A stretch of DNA of 55,094 bases, from NCBI GenBank assembly GCA_947474365.1, contig CANJIU010000063.1, positions 1 to 55,094 on the forward strand, read 5' to 3'. A program made the translations under genes and the position numbers. Under the pieces are notes generated by a model that saw only the letters and a list, made by a program, of their open reading frames with translations, had not been told where the DNA came from and made no database searches. Source of the stretch: Opitutia bacterium. GTDB taxonomy: Bacteria > Verrucomicrobiota > Verrucomicrobiia > Opitutales > Opitutaceae. Each line of letters opens with the position of its first letter. Within the stretch, counting starts at the first letter, position 1. This document shows positions 8,184-16,523 of this stretch, piece by piece.

Positions 8184-9710
8184 TCACTGGGACAATTTCA
8201 ACCATTCGCGGACGTCGTCATCCGGCTGGCGGATCTGTTTTGGCGCCGGTTGGCGGGGCCCGGGCAAATAGAGCACAGGCGTGATCTTTGGCTGAAGCTG
8301 GCGGTCAAATTCACGCGCCTCGGCGACGAGTTCTTTCACCACCTCCGGGTGCTGGGCCGCGACGTCGGTTTTTTCTGCGGGATCGCTGGCGAGATTGAAA
8401 AGCGCGGCCTTGGGCCAGAGCCGGTGCTGGCGTTCGAACACGTCCGGCTGATGCGCAAACCAAAGGCTCGGTACGTGATTTTCCGGCAATGCGTCGATGG
8501 GCAAAATCACCTTCCAGTCTCCCTTCCGTGCCGCCTGCAATTGGACGCCGAAATAATAGGGCAGCAGCCGGTGCTCCTTGGGTGCGGGCTGTCCTCGGAG
8601 CACTTTGCCGATGTCCGCGCCGTCGAGCGTCACGCCTTCGGGCAGAGCGGCGCCGGCCAGGCGGGCAAACGTTGGGAAGAAGTCGAGGGCCGAGATCGGC
8701 GTTGCATCCGTGCGTGCGGCCGGGACAGTGCCGGGCCACCACGCGATGAACGGCACGCGCACGCCGCCCTCGAAGGTCGAGCCTTTTCCCGCGCGCAGCG
8801 CACCGTTGCTGCCGCCCAAGGAGCGCGCCGGATAGCGGGAGTTGGGATTGTTGCGGGCGGAGCGCAGGTTGGCTCCGTTGTCGGACGTGAAGATGACGAG
8901 CGTTCGCTCCTCAAGGTGCAGTTCCCGCAGCAGATCGAGGATTTGTCCGGTGCTTGCATCGACTTCCTCCACTGCATCGCCGTAGATGCCATCCTTCGAT
9001 TTCCCGGAAAACGCCGGCGAGGCGAATTGGGGGACGTGCGGCATCGTGTGGGGCAGGTAGAGGAAAAACGGCGCGTCCTTCTGTCGCCGGATGAACTCCA
9101 GCGCACGGGTCGTGTAGCGCTCGGTGAGCATCGCCTGATCCAGCGGCAGGTCGATGGTCTTGTCGCCGTCGCGCAACATCAGCGGTTCGAACAGGCTGAG
9201 CTGGCGAAACGCCGTGCCGGGCGACCACTCCTCGACGTCATTGGTGTGGAGCATCCCAAAATACTCGTCGAAGCCCTGCTGCAGCGGACGAAATTCCCGG
9301 CGCCATCCCAGATGCCACTTGCCGATGCAAATCGAGCGATAGCCGGCCGGTTTCAGCAATTCGGGGAGAGTGATTTCGCTGGGTGGCAGTCCGGTGTGCT
9401 CGCTGGGAAACAGCACATACGGTACGCCGCAACGCACCGGCAGCCGACCGGTGAGCAAGGCGGCGCGCGACGGACTGCAGAACGGTGCGGCGACGTAGAA
9501 GTCGGTGAACCGCGTGCCTTCCTGCGCCATGCGGTCCAGGCGAGGGGTGGCGATTTTCTTCGAGCCGAAACATCCGAGATCACCGTACCCGAGGTCATCG
9601 GCCAGAATGACGATGATATTGGGACGGGTGACGTTGGTCGCGGCGGGAGCGGCCGGGCAGACGGGGGCGAGGACGTATGTGATCAGCAGGCCAAGGGTGA
9701 TCGCCCGCAT
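8184..9710 (-). CDS. Exported sulfatase (formylglycine type)
   Basis: A 508-residue type I sulfatase. The ATG at 9710 gives MRAITLGLLITYVLAPVCPA, a Sec signal peptide; the upstream in-frame extension runs through the repeat at 9739-9829 and looks non-coding. Residues 32-45 (IIVILADDLGYGD) provide the metal-binding aspartates. C78-S-P-S-R82 within FCSPSRAALLTGR is the Cys-type motif converted to formylglycine. GKWHLG and FTSDNGAN carry further active-site residues. It should hydrolyse a sulfate ester on an organic substrate, probably a glycan, in the periplasm or at the surface. It is the distal gene of the minus-strand array, 249 bp after the receptor gene at 9960. The maturase (FGE or anSME) is not in the window. 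Confidence 0.93.
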   Translation of the reverse strand: MRAITLGLLITYVLAPVCPAAPAATNVTRPNIIVILADDLGYGDLGCFGSKKIATPRLDRMAQEGTRFTDFYVAAPFCSPSRAALLTGRLPVRCGVPYVLFPSEHTGLPPSEITLPELLKPAGYRSICIGKWHLGWRREFRPLQQGFDEYFGMLHTNDVEEWSPGTAFRQLSLFEPLMLRDGDKTIDLPLDQAMLTERYTTRALEFIRRQKDAPFFLYLPHTMPHVPQFASPAFSGKSKDGIYGDAVEEVDASTGQILDLLRELHLEERTLVIFTSDNGANLRSARNNPNSRYPARSLGGSNGALRAGKGSTFEGGVRVPFIAWWPGTVPAARTDATPISALDFFPTFARLAGAALPEGVTLDGADIGKVLRGQPAPKEHRLLPYYFGVQLQAARKGDWKVILPIDALPENHVPSLWFAHQPDVFERQHRLWPKAALFNLASDPAEKTDVAAQHPEVVKELVAEAREFDRQLQPKITPVLYLPGPRQPAPKQIRQPDDDVREWLKLSQ

Positions 9711-9738
9711 CGCGAAAAAGCCGGGCGTTCTTGCTCCG

Positions 9739-9829
9739 CAATGGGCTGGAGCCGCGACGCCCTCGTCGCGGTTGGCGGGTGAATGTTTCCCGGAGCGGAT
9801 CAACGCGACGAGGACGTCGCGTCCCCAGG
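9739..9829. repeat. Diverged palindromic relative of the 130-bp repeat
   Basis: The left part (GGCTGGAGCCGCGACGCC, CTCGTCGCGGTT; 9744-9773) is nearly identical to the core of the MITE-like copies at 3279 and 18386. The right part (CGCGACGAGGACGTCGCGTC, then CCCAG) matches the other half-palindrome loosely. The centre differs and the terminal inverted repeats are missing. It is probably a degenerate copy or a different subfamily, lying between the sulfatase and receptor genes. Confidence 0.5.
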
Positions 9830-9959
9830 AAAACGGTCGGGTCGGACTGGTTGTATCCTCGAATGGTTTCGTGGTCACCGGGGTGGGGGCATTGCTCGTG
9901 TTCAGAACGACGGGTTTTGGGCCGTTGGCGGAGGATGAAATTGAACCGAACGCCGCGTC

Positions 9960-12900
9960 TCAAAACGTGCCTTTCACGCCGAACGTCCAGAGCGAACCGT
10001 AGTTGATGCGTTGGCGAAACTGGGCCGGGATGGGCGTGTTCGGGCCGTAGATTTCCAGGTCCGAAGGCGCGTCGCCGATGTTGTTCAGGTTGGCGAAGAG
10101 GGAGAAGTGCTTGTGGAAATTGTACTCGCCGATGACGTCAAGCATCAGCCGCTTCGAGCCCCAGGTGTAGGTGCCGGACTCAATGCCGCGCGCGACGGCG
10201 ATCGGGGCCTGCCGGCGCGGGCTGTTGTAGTTCCATTTCATCTGCACGTTGTACTTCGGCCGGGAAAGACTGACACCCCACGCCACGGTGCGCGGGACGT
10301 ATCCCTGGAAACTGTTCGAGTCGTCGCCCTTCGCCGCGAGTGCGCTCGCATTGGCGTACACCTGCACGCCCCGCGCCCATTGCGGCAGGAACGTGAGGGC
10401 CTGCTTGTAGTTGAAATCGACGCCCGACATGCGGACGGGGTTCGACACGTTGTACTGGGTGCTCACGTCGTAGTCGCCGTAGACGCCGGGATCGAGGCCG
10501 TAGAGACCGAGGAACTCGGCGCTCGGACGAAAACGGGTGGCGCCGAAAAAGTTCTCGATGTCGCGCCGGAACGCACTCACCGAGACGAGACCGACCTTTT
10601 CGAAATAGTATTCGAGGGAGAGTTTGTAGGTGCGGGCGCTCCAGGCCTTGATCGCGGCGTTGTTGACGGTGATGAAGTTGTTTGGTCCCGGCAGGTTCTC
10701 GGTGTCCGGCAACGTGAGACTGCCGGCGTATTGCACGAAGTCGGGCCGGCCCACCGACCAGTAGTAGCCGGCGCGGGCGAGGAAGTTTTCCCGGATGTTG
10801 TAGGTGGCGTTGAGGCTCGGGAAGAAGCGGAGGTATTCCTTCTCGGCGTGGAGGCCGCGGTCGACGTTGGTGCGCTGGACGGCGGCGAGCGTGCCGGCGG
10901 TGGCGATGAGGGCCGGGCGACCCGCGACGAGAACGACGCGGCCGGCGGCATCACGCTGGTAGTTCCGCGTGGCGTCGATGAGCGTGCCCTCGCCGTGGGC
11001 GTTGGTCTGTTCGGCGCGCAGGCCGCCGACGAGCTTGAGGCGGCCGGAGAGGAGCGCGAGATCGCCGCGGAGATAGAGGGAGGAGATGATCTCGTCGGCG
11101 TGCTTCGACGAGCCGGCATTGGCGGTGTAGCGGTTGACTTCGTTGCCGAGGAAATAGGACGGACGCTCCTTCCACAGGTCCCAGAGTTTGTGGTTGCTGA
11201 CCCAGTCGATTCGAGGGAAGCCGAACGGGGCGATGCGCTGGGAGAAGATGTCGTCGCGCACCTGGGCGGCACCATCGTCGGCGTTGCCCGCCGTGCCATT
11301 GGGTCCGACGAAGGTGTACGTCGGCGTATCCGTGCGGGTATCGAACACGGACTGGCGCACGTCGACGCCGGCCTTGAGGGTGAGCGGCAGACCCGGCAGG
11401 TCGCGGCGGATGCCCGCGTAGAAGGAACGCTCCAGCTTGGCGGCCTCCAACTCGGCGCCGTTCACGGTGTTGAGCGTGTAGGAATTGATCGAATACGGAT
11501 CAATCGGGGCGCCCGTGGTGGCGTCGGTGACGGCAATGGTGCCGGGCCGGAGGTAGTAGATGTCGCTGTAGGCGATGTTGACGTTCAGGCGGCGGGCCTG
11601 GGAGTTGTTGAAGTGTCCGTCGGCGATGTTGTGGCTGTGGCGGGTGGAGTGGGAGTGGCCCGCGCCGGCGTCGATGCGCCAAATCGGACCATTGTGGACG
11701 TAGGTGAGCGTCGGCATGTAGACGGTGCCGCCGACGACCGCGATGCCGTTGGTCAGGCGAATCTCGCCGGCGCCGCCGGAGCCGCGGACGGCGGTCGCAG
11801 AGAAGTCGCCCGGGTTGACGCGGTTGACGAAGAAATTTAGCGTGCGGTTGTTCGAGTAGAAATCGATGAAGCCGCGCATGAAACCGAGGGAGATGCGGTC
11901 CTGGTTCGCGAGCTTGAAGTCGAAGGTGACGCCGAAGGAATTGCGCCGCGTGAGCTTGGGTTGGTCGCCGATGCCGAAGTCGGTGAGGTAGGGTTTGTCG
12001 GGCGTGGTGTCGGGGAGGGTGGTGCCGTTGGTGGCGAGCGCAGTGCCGCGAAAGCCGCGTTGGATGAAGTCCGCTTCCGTGTAGACGGACGAGCGGCTGG
12101 CGGAGACGGTGAAGCCGAAACGGGAGCTGACGGGAACGATGGCTGAAAAATCGAGGCCGGGCCGAATCTTGGGCGTGTATTCGCGGGCCGGGCCGGGCGT
12201 CGCGCGGAAGCTCTTTTCCCCGTCCCGCAAGGCGAGGTAGCCCGTGGCGTTGATGACCGGGCGGGAGCGTTCGAACGAGGAACGCGGCACCATGTTGACG
12301 GTGCCGGCGAGGGCAGAGCCGGTCGTTTCCGGTGTCGGCGTGAAGGCCACCTCGATGCGTGAGATGTTGTTCATCGAGAGCTGCTCGATGCCGACCTGGC
12401 GGGACGTGCCGGCGGTGGCGTTGGCGACGCTGAAGCCGTTGAGACTCACCGGCACCGCGCTGGGCGGCACGCCGTTCATCGTGAGGAGGTAGGGCTCGCC
12501 GCCGCCGCCGATGTTGACGGCCATGCCGGGGATGGCCTTGAGGAGTTCGCCGATGCCGCCTTCAGTCATCGCGGAATACTCGTCGGCGGAGACGACGTTC
12601 ATGACGTTGGGCGCAAAGCGCTGCGTGTTGATCGCGATGGCGGAGCCGTCCATCTCCTTCGAGGTGCCGACGACGAATTTGTCGAGCTTGACGGTGCCGT
12701 CGTTGGCGGCGCTCGTCTGATAACCGGAGAGCTCAAAATTGAGCGGGGTCGTCTGGCCGGCGCTGACGATGACCGATTGGGTCTGGGAAACGACGCCGGT
12801 GCGGAACGCCCGCACTTTGGCGGGACCAGCCGGGACGTTGTTGAGCCGGTACTGGCCGGAGGCATCGGTCAGCGTCTCGAGCGCTGTGCCCTCCACGGTG

Positions 12901-13064
12901 ATTCGCGCCAGCTCAAGGTATTCGCCGGAGGCTGGGTTGAAGACGCGGCCCTCGAGGGTGCCGGAAGACGGTGCCTGGGCGAAGCCGGATGCGATGGCGC
13001 CCGCGATCGCAGCGGCGATGCGGCAGCCGGAAAGAAGGGAGAGGACGAAACGGGGGAGTTTCAT
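9960..13064 (-). CDS. TonB-dependent receptor with carboxypeptidase-regulatory-like N-domain (tandem copy A)
   Basis: A 1034-residue outer-membrane transporter. Signal peptide in residues 1-29 (ending ASGFAQ). A carboxypeptidase-regulatory-like beta-sandwich at about 35-112 includes GTLEGRVFNPASGEYLELAR and TDASGQYRLNNVPAG. A TonB-box-like VKLDKFVVG sits at 126-133, the plug at about 140-275 (NVVSADEYSAMTEGGIGELL, LAGTVNMVPRSSFERSRP), and the barrel runs to the terminal GVKGTF, whose last Phe is the usual BAM recognition residue. It actively imports a large substrate, presumably a glycan fragment, powered by TonB/ExbBD. No SusD-like lipoprotein is adjacent, as is common in this phylum. It lies 66 bp after the paralogue at 13131-16235, so the two are probably co-transcribed. 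Confidence 0.93.
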   Translation of the reverse strand: MKLPRFVLSLLSGCRIAAAIAGAIASGFAQAPSSGTLEGRVFNPASGEYLELARITVEGTALETLTDASGQYRLNNVPAGPAKVRAFRTGVVSQTQSVIVSAGQTTPLNFELSGYQTSAANDGTVKLDKFVVGTSKEMDGSAIAINTQRFAPNVMNVVSADEYSAMTEGGIGELLKAIPGMAVNIGGGGEPYLLTMNGVPPSAVPVSLNGFSVANATAGTSRQVGIEQLSMNNISRIEVAFTPTPETTGSALAGTVNMVPRSSFERSRPVINATGYLALRDGEKSFRATPGPAREYTPKIRPGLDFSAIVPVSSRFGFTVSASRSSVYTEADFIQRGFRGTALATNGTTLPDTTPDKPYLTDFGIGDQPKLTRRNSFGVTFDFKLANQDRISLGFMRGFIDFYSNNRTLNFFVNRVNPGDFSATAVRGSGGAGEIRLTNGIAVVGGTVYMPTLTYVHNGPIWRIDAGAGHSHSTRHSHNIADGHFNNSQARRLNVNIAYSDIYYLRPGTIAVTDATTGAPIDPYSINSYTLNTVNGAELEAAKLERSFYAGIRRDLPGLPLTLKAGVDVRQSVFDTRTDTPTYTFVGPNGTAGNADDGAAQVRDDIFSQRIAPFGFPRIDWVSNHKLWDLWKERPSYFLGNEVNRYTANAGSSKHADEIISSLYLRGDLALLSGRLKLVGGLRAEQTNAHGEGTLIDATRNYQRDAAGRVVLVAGRPALIATAGTLAAVQRTNVDRGLHAEKEYLRFFPSLNATYNIRENFLARAGYYWSVGRPDFVQYAGSLTLPDTENLPGPNNFITVNNAAIKAWSARTYKLSLEYYFEKVGLVSVSAFRRDIENFFGATRFRPSAEFLGLYGLDPGVYGDYDVSTQYNVSNPVRMSGVDFNYKQALTFLPQWARGVQVYANASALAAKGDDSNSFQGYVPRTVAWGVSLSRPKYNVQMKWNYNSPRRQAPIAVARGIESGTYTWGSKRLMLDVIGEYNFHKHFSLFANLNNIGDAPSDLEIYGPNTPIPAQFRQRINYGSLWTFGVKGTF

Positions 13065-13130
13065 GAAGACGCTAGCTGGGGGTTGATTGGAAAGGAGACG
13101 AGAGTGGAGCGTGGAGGAAGCGAAGCAAAA

Positions 13131-16100
13131 TCAGAAACGGCCTTTGAGACCGAACGACCAAAGGGCGCCGTAGGTTTGACGGTTGCGGAACCGGGCGTCG
13201 ACGGGGGTGTTGGGGCCGTAGATCTTGGTGTCGATTGGGTCGTCGTGGAGGTTGCTCACGACCGAATACAACGTGAACCGCGGGCTGATGAAATACTCGG
13301 CGTTGACGTCGATGATGAGCCGCTTGGAGCCCCAATTGTAGGTTCCCGGATCGATGCTTCGCCCGAGCGCCACCGGCCCGAGCCGTTTCTTGCCGGTGTA
13401 ATTCCAGTTCACCCGCAGGCTGTATTTCGAACGTGAAAGACTCACGCCCCAATTGGCCACGCGCGGGGTATAGCCGCTGAAACTCCCGGAGTCGTCTCCC
13501 GTCACCCGCTGGGCGCTCGCGTTGCCGAACACCCGCACGCCGCGCGCCCAGTCGGGCAGGAACGTGAGCGCCTGCTTGTAGTTGAGGCTGACGCCCGAGG
13601 TCTTCACCACGCCCGGGAGGTTGTATTGCGTGCTGACGTCGTACGGACCGTACTGGGCGGGACTGAGGCCGTAAAGTGCCAGGAATTCGGGCGTCGCGCG
13701 AACGACCGTCGACCCGAACATATTTTCGATGTCGCGCTGGAACGCCGTCAGCGAGACCAGGCCCACCGGCTCGAAATAGTATTCCACGGCGACCTTGGTC
13801 GTGCGCGCGCTCCATGCCTTGATGGCGGCGTTGTTGATCACGATTTGATTGGCGGGACCCGGTGGGTTTTCGGTGTTGGGCAGGGTGACGCTGCCGCCGT
13901 ATTGCCCAAAATCGGGCCGGCCGACCGACCAATAATGGCCGGCGCGGGCGATCAGGTTGTCGGTGACGTTGAACGAGGCGTTGAGACTGGGGAACAGGCG
14001 GAGGTATTCCTTTTCGGCATGCAGCCCGCGGTCGACATTGGTGAGCTTCGCAACCTCGAGCGCATCGGTGGCGATCGGGAGCGGCGTGCCGTTGGCGGCG
14101 AGGAGCACCTTGCCCGACGCGTCGCGACGGAAATTGCGGGTTGCGTCGAGCAGACGGCCGTCGGCCTTCACGTTGGTCTGCTCCGCCCGGAGCCCTCCCA
14201 CGAGCTTGAGCCGGCCGTCGAGTAAGCGGGCGTCGCCGCGGAGATACGTCGAGTAGATGGATTCGACGGCGTACCTCGATTGGGAAACTTCGGCGGTGTA
14301 GGTGGTCGCCTTGTTTTCGGTGAAGTAACCGGGATTGGATTTGTACAGGTCCCAGAGGTTTTGGTTGCTCGTCCATTGGATGGACGGGAAGCCATAGGGC
14401 GTGCTCTGCCCGGTGAAGCTCTTGTCCATCACGGCCACGGCGCTGTCATCGGAGGTGCTCGGGAGGCCGTCGCGACCAACGAATGTGAGCGTCGTGGGCG
14501 TCGAGTTGCGATAGTCGCGCACCTGCTGGCGAACCTCGAAACCCGACTTGAGCGTCAGGGGCACGGACCCGAAGAAGCTCCGCTTGAGATTGGCGTAGGC
14601 GGTCCGCTGGAGGTCGGTGGCGAGGAAGGCGTTGGTGGCGGCGCTGGTGAGCCGGTATCCCTCGAGTTGGTACGGATCGACGGGGGCGCCGGTGACGCCG
14701 TCCGCGACGGTGATGCGGTTGGGCCGCAGATAGAAAATGTCGTCGAAGGAAACGGTGACGCCCGTTCGCTGGGCGGTGGAGGTGTTGAAGTTCCCGCGGC
14801 TCGCATCCTTGCGCCAGCGTTCTGACTGGGAATGAGCGATGCCGGCCTCTGACTGCCAGATCGATCCGTTGTGACGATAGGTGAGGGCGGGCATGTAGAA
14901 ATTGCCGCCCAGGCCGTTGATTGTATTCGACATCTGCACGGTGCCGGCGCCGGCGAAACCCCGGGTGGAGGTCGAGGTGAAATTCCCCGGCAGCACGCGG
15001 TTCACGAAAAACGTCATCACGCGCTGCGTCAGATTGTAATCCGTGAAACCCCACTGGAAGGCAAAGGAGAGCTGATCGTTCCGGCTGACTTGAAAATCCA
15101 GCGTCGTGCCGAAGTTGGCGGCGGTCACCATCGCGCCGCCGTCGCGGACGGCGTAGTCCGAGAGGTACGGCTTGTCGGGCGTGGTGTCAGGCAGCGTGCC
15201 GCCGTTGGTGGGAGAACCCGCTCCGCGCCACGTGTCCTGCGAGAGTGTCTGCAGGCGATAGAGGGTCGAGGCGCTGGCGGAGACCGTGAATCCGAAGCGC
15301 CTGTTGACTGGAACGATGCCGGTGAACTCGAAACCTGGCCGAATCTTGTACGTCGGGTCGCGCCCCGGGCCGGGCGTTTTTTTCAGGCTGCGCGCGTCGT
15401 CGCGAAATGAAACCGACGTGCTCAGCAGGTAAAGGGGTTTTTCCCGCTCAAAGGCGCTCAGCGGAACCATGTTCACCGAACCGGCGAGGGCCGCCCCGCT
15501 GCTCTCGGGTGTGGGCGTGTTCAACACCTCGATCCGGGAGATGGTGTTGATGGCAAATTGGTGCAGACCGATCGTGCGCACCGTGCCCGTGCCCGAGGTG
15601 GCGAGGCTGAATCCGCCGACGGTCACCGGGACATAGGCGGACGGCACGCCGTCGAGCGAGACCTGATAGGGTTCGCCGCCGCCGCCGAGGTCCATCGCGA
15701 CGCCGGGCATCGACTTCAGGATTTCACCGACCTTGCTCTCGGCGGCGCCGCCGAATTCGTCCGCCGCAACGACGTTCATCTGGTTGGGGGCGAACCGCTG
15801 GGTATTGATCGCGAGCGCGGCGTTGCCCATTTCCTTGGCCGATGCCACGACAAACTTGGCGAGCTTGACCGTGCCGCTGGATGCCGGCTGGTGCTCGCTC
15901 AGCTCGAAATTGAGTTGGACCGTCTGCCCCGCGCCAACCGTGACCGACTGGGTTTGCGCGACGACGCCGGTCCAGAAGGCCTGAACCCGGGCGGGGCCGG
16001 CGGGGACGTTGGTGAGGCGATATTGGCCGGAGGCATCCGTCAGCGCCTCCAGCGATGTGCCCTCGACGGTTAGGCGCGCGAGTTCGAGGTATTCGCCGCT

Positions 16101-16235
16101 GCCGGGATTGAAAACGCGCCCCTCAATGATGCCGGACGACGTCGATTGGGCGGTCGCCAGGCCGGCCAGCATCAAGCAGCCGACGGGGAGCGCGCAGAAA
16201 CGCAGACAGCGAAGGACGAAGTGGGGTAGTGTCAT
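13131..16235 (-). CDS. TonB-dependent receptor (tandem copy B)
   Basis: Also 1034 residues, taking the ATG at 16235 (MTLPHFVLRCLRFCALPVGC, then LMLAGLATAQ as signal-peptide core); the longer upstream frame crosses an inverted repeat and has no homologous sequence. Domain order equals copy A: regulatory-like domain GIIEGRVFNPGSGEYLELAR, VKLAKFVVA box, plug with NTQRFAPNQMNVVAADEFGG and LAGSVNMVPLSAFEREKP, barrel ending GLKGRF. The two align almost end to end with clear divergence in the barrel loops, so they are old tandem duplicates likely specialised for related ligands. It is preceded by the esterase/SMP-30 fusion gene, 288 bp away. Confidence 0.92.
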   Translation of the reverse strand: MTLPHFVLRCLRFCALPVGCLMLAGLATAQSTSSGIIEGRVFNPGSGEYLELARLTVEGTSLEALTDASGQYRLTNVPAGPARVQAFWTGVVAQTQSVTVGAGQTVQLNFELSEHQPASSGTVKLAKFVVASAKEMGNAALAINTQRFAPNQMNVVAADEFGGAAESKVGEILKSMPGVAMDLGGGGEPYQVSLDGVPSAYVPVTVGGFSLATSGTGTVRTIGLHQFAINTISRIEVLNTPTPESSGAALAGSVNMVPLSAFEREKPLYLLSTSVSFRDDARSLKKTPGPGRDPTYKIRPGFEFTGIVPVNRRFGFTVSASASTLYRLQTLSQDTWRGAGSPTNGGTLPDTTPDKPYLSDYAVRDGGAMVTAANFGTTLDFQVSRNDQLSFAFQWGFTDYNLTQRVMTFFVNRVLPGNFTSTSTRGFAGAGTVQMSNTINGLGGNFYMPALTYRHNGSIWQSEAGIAHSQSERWRKDASRGNFNTSTAQRTGVTVSFDDIFYLRPNRITVADGVTGAPVDPYQLEGYRLTSAATNAFLATDLQRTAYANLKRSFFGSVPLTLKSGFEVRQQVRDYRNSTPTTLTFVGRDGLPSTSDDSAVAVMDKSFTGQSTPYGFPSIQWTSNQNLWDLYKSNPGYFTENKATTYTAEVSQSRYAVESIYSTYLRGDARLLDGRLKLVGGLRAEQTNVKADGRLLDATRNFRRDASGKVLLAANGTPLPIATDALEVAKLTNVDRGLHAEKEYLRLFPSLNASFNVTDNLIARAGHYWSVGRPDFGQYGGSVTLPNTENPPGPANQIVINNAAIKAWSARTTKVAVEYYFEPVGLVSLTAFQRDIENMFGSTVVRATPEFLALYGLSPAQYGPYDVSTQYNLPGVVKTSGVSLNYKQALTFLPDWARGVRVFGNASAQRVTGDDSGSFSGYTPRVANWGVSLSRSKYSLRVNWNYTGKKRLGPVALGRSIDPGTYNWGSKRLIIDVNAEYFISPRFTLYSVVSNLHDDPIDTKIYGPNTPVDARFRNRQTYGALWSFGLKGRF

Positions 16236-16405
16236 GAAAATGGGGAACGTGCGGGCAAAGCGCCGCGATGGTTCTCGGGGTTGAAAGGGTGGCCAACGTT
16301 GGACAGCGGAAAAGTCTGACGCGAGCAGTTCTTTGCCGCCGGTTACCGAGCGACCGCAACTGCGGGTTGGCGGTGAGAATATCGTCACCAACCAAACCTC
16401 TGGTA

Positions 16406-16469
16406 GCCGCGAGCGCCAGCGAGTGGATGCTCGTCGCGTTTTCCTGGTCCACTCGCTGGTGCTCGCGGC
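16406..16469. repeat. Long inverted repeat with 22-bp arms
   Basis: Arms at 16406-16427 (starting GCCGCGAGCGCCAGCGAG) and 16448-16469 (ending GGTGCTCGCGGC) pair at 21 of 22 positions around a 20-nt loop. It lies in the 288-bp gap between the esterase/SMP-30 gene and TonB receptor copy B. As RNA it forms a very stable hairpin that could attenuate or stabilise the minus-strand message. There is no T-run. It may also be a REP-type element. Confidence 0.7.
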
Positions 16470-16523
16470 CACGGGGCGGCGTCAACGTGTGGCGATCCGC
16501 CCGGCACCGCGGGGCGAATCCGT

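Noticed and set aside
8034..9782. Plus-strand frame of 582 codons opposite the sulfatase
   Set aside because: It mirrors the sulfatase and runs through a non-coding palindrome; no conserved sequence.
10011..11840. Plus-strand frame of 609 codons opposite receptor copy A
   Set aside because: Same antisense composition bias with no motif; the minus-strand receptor explains the region.
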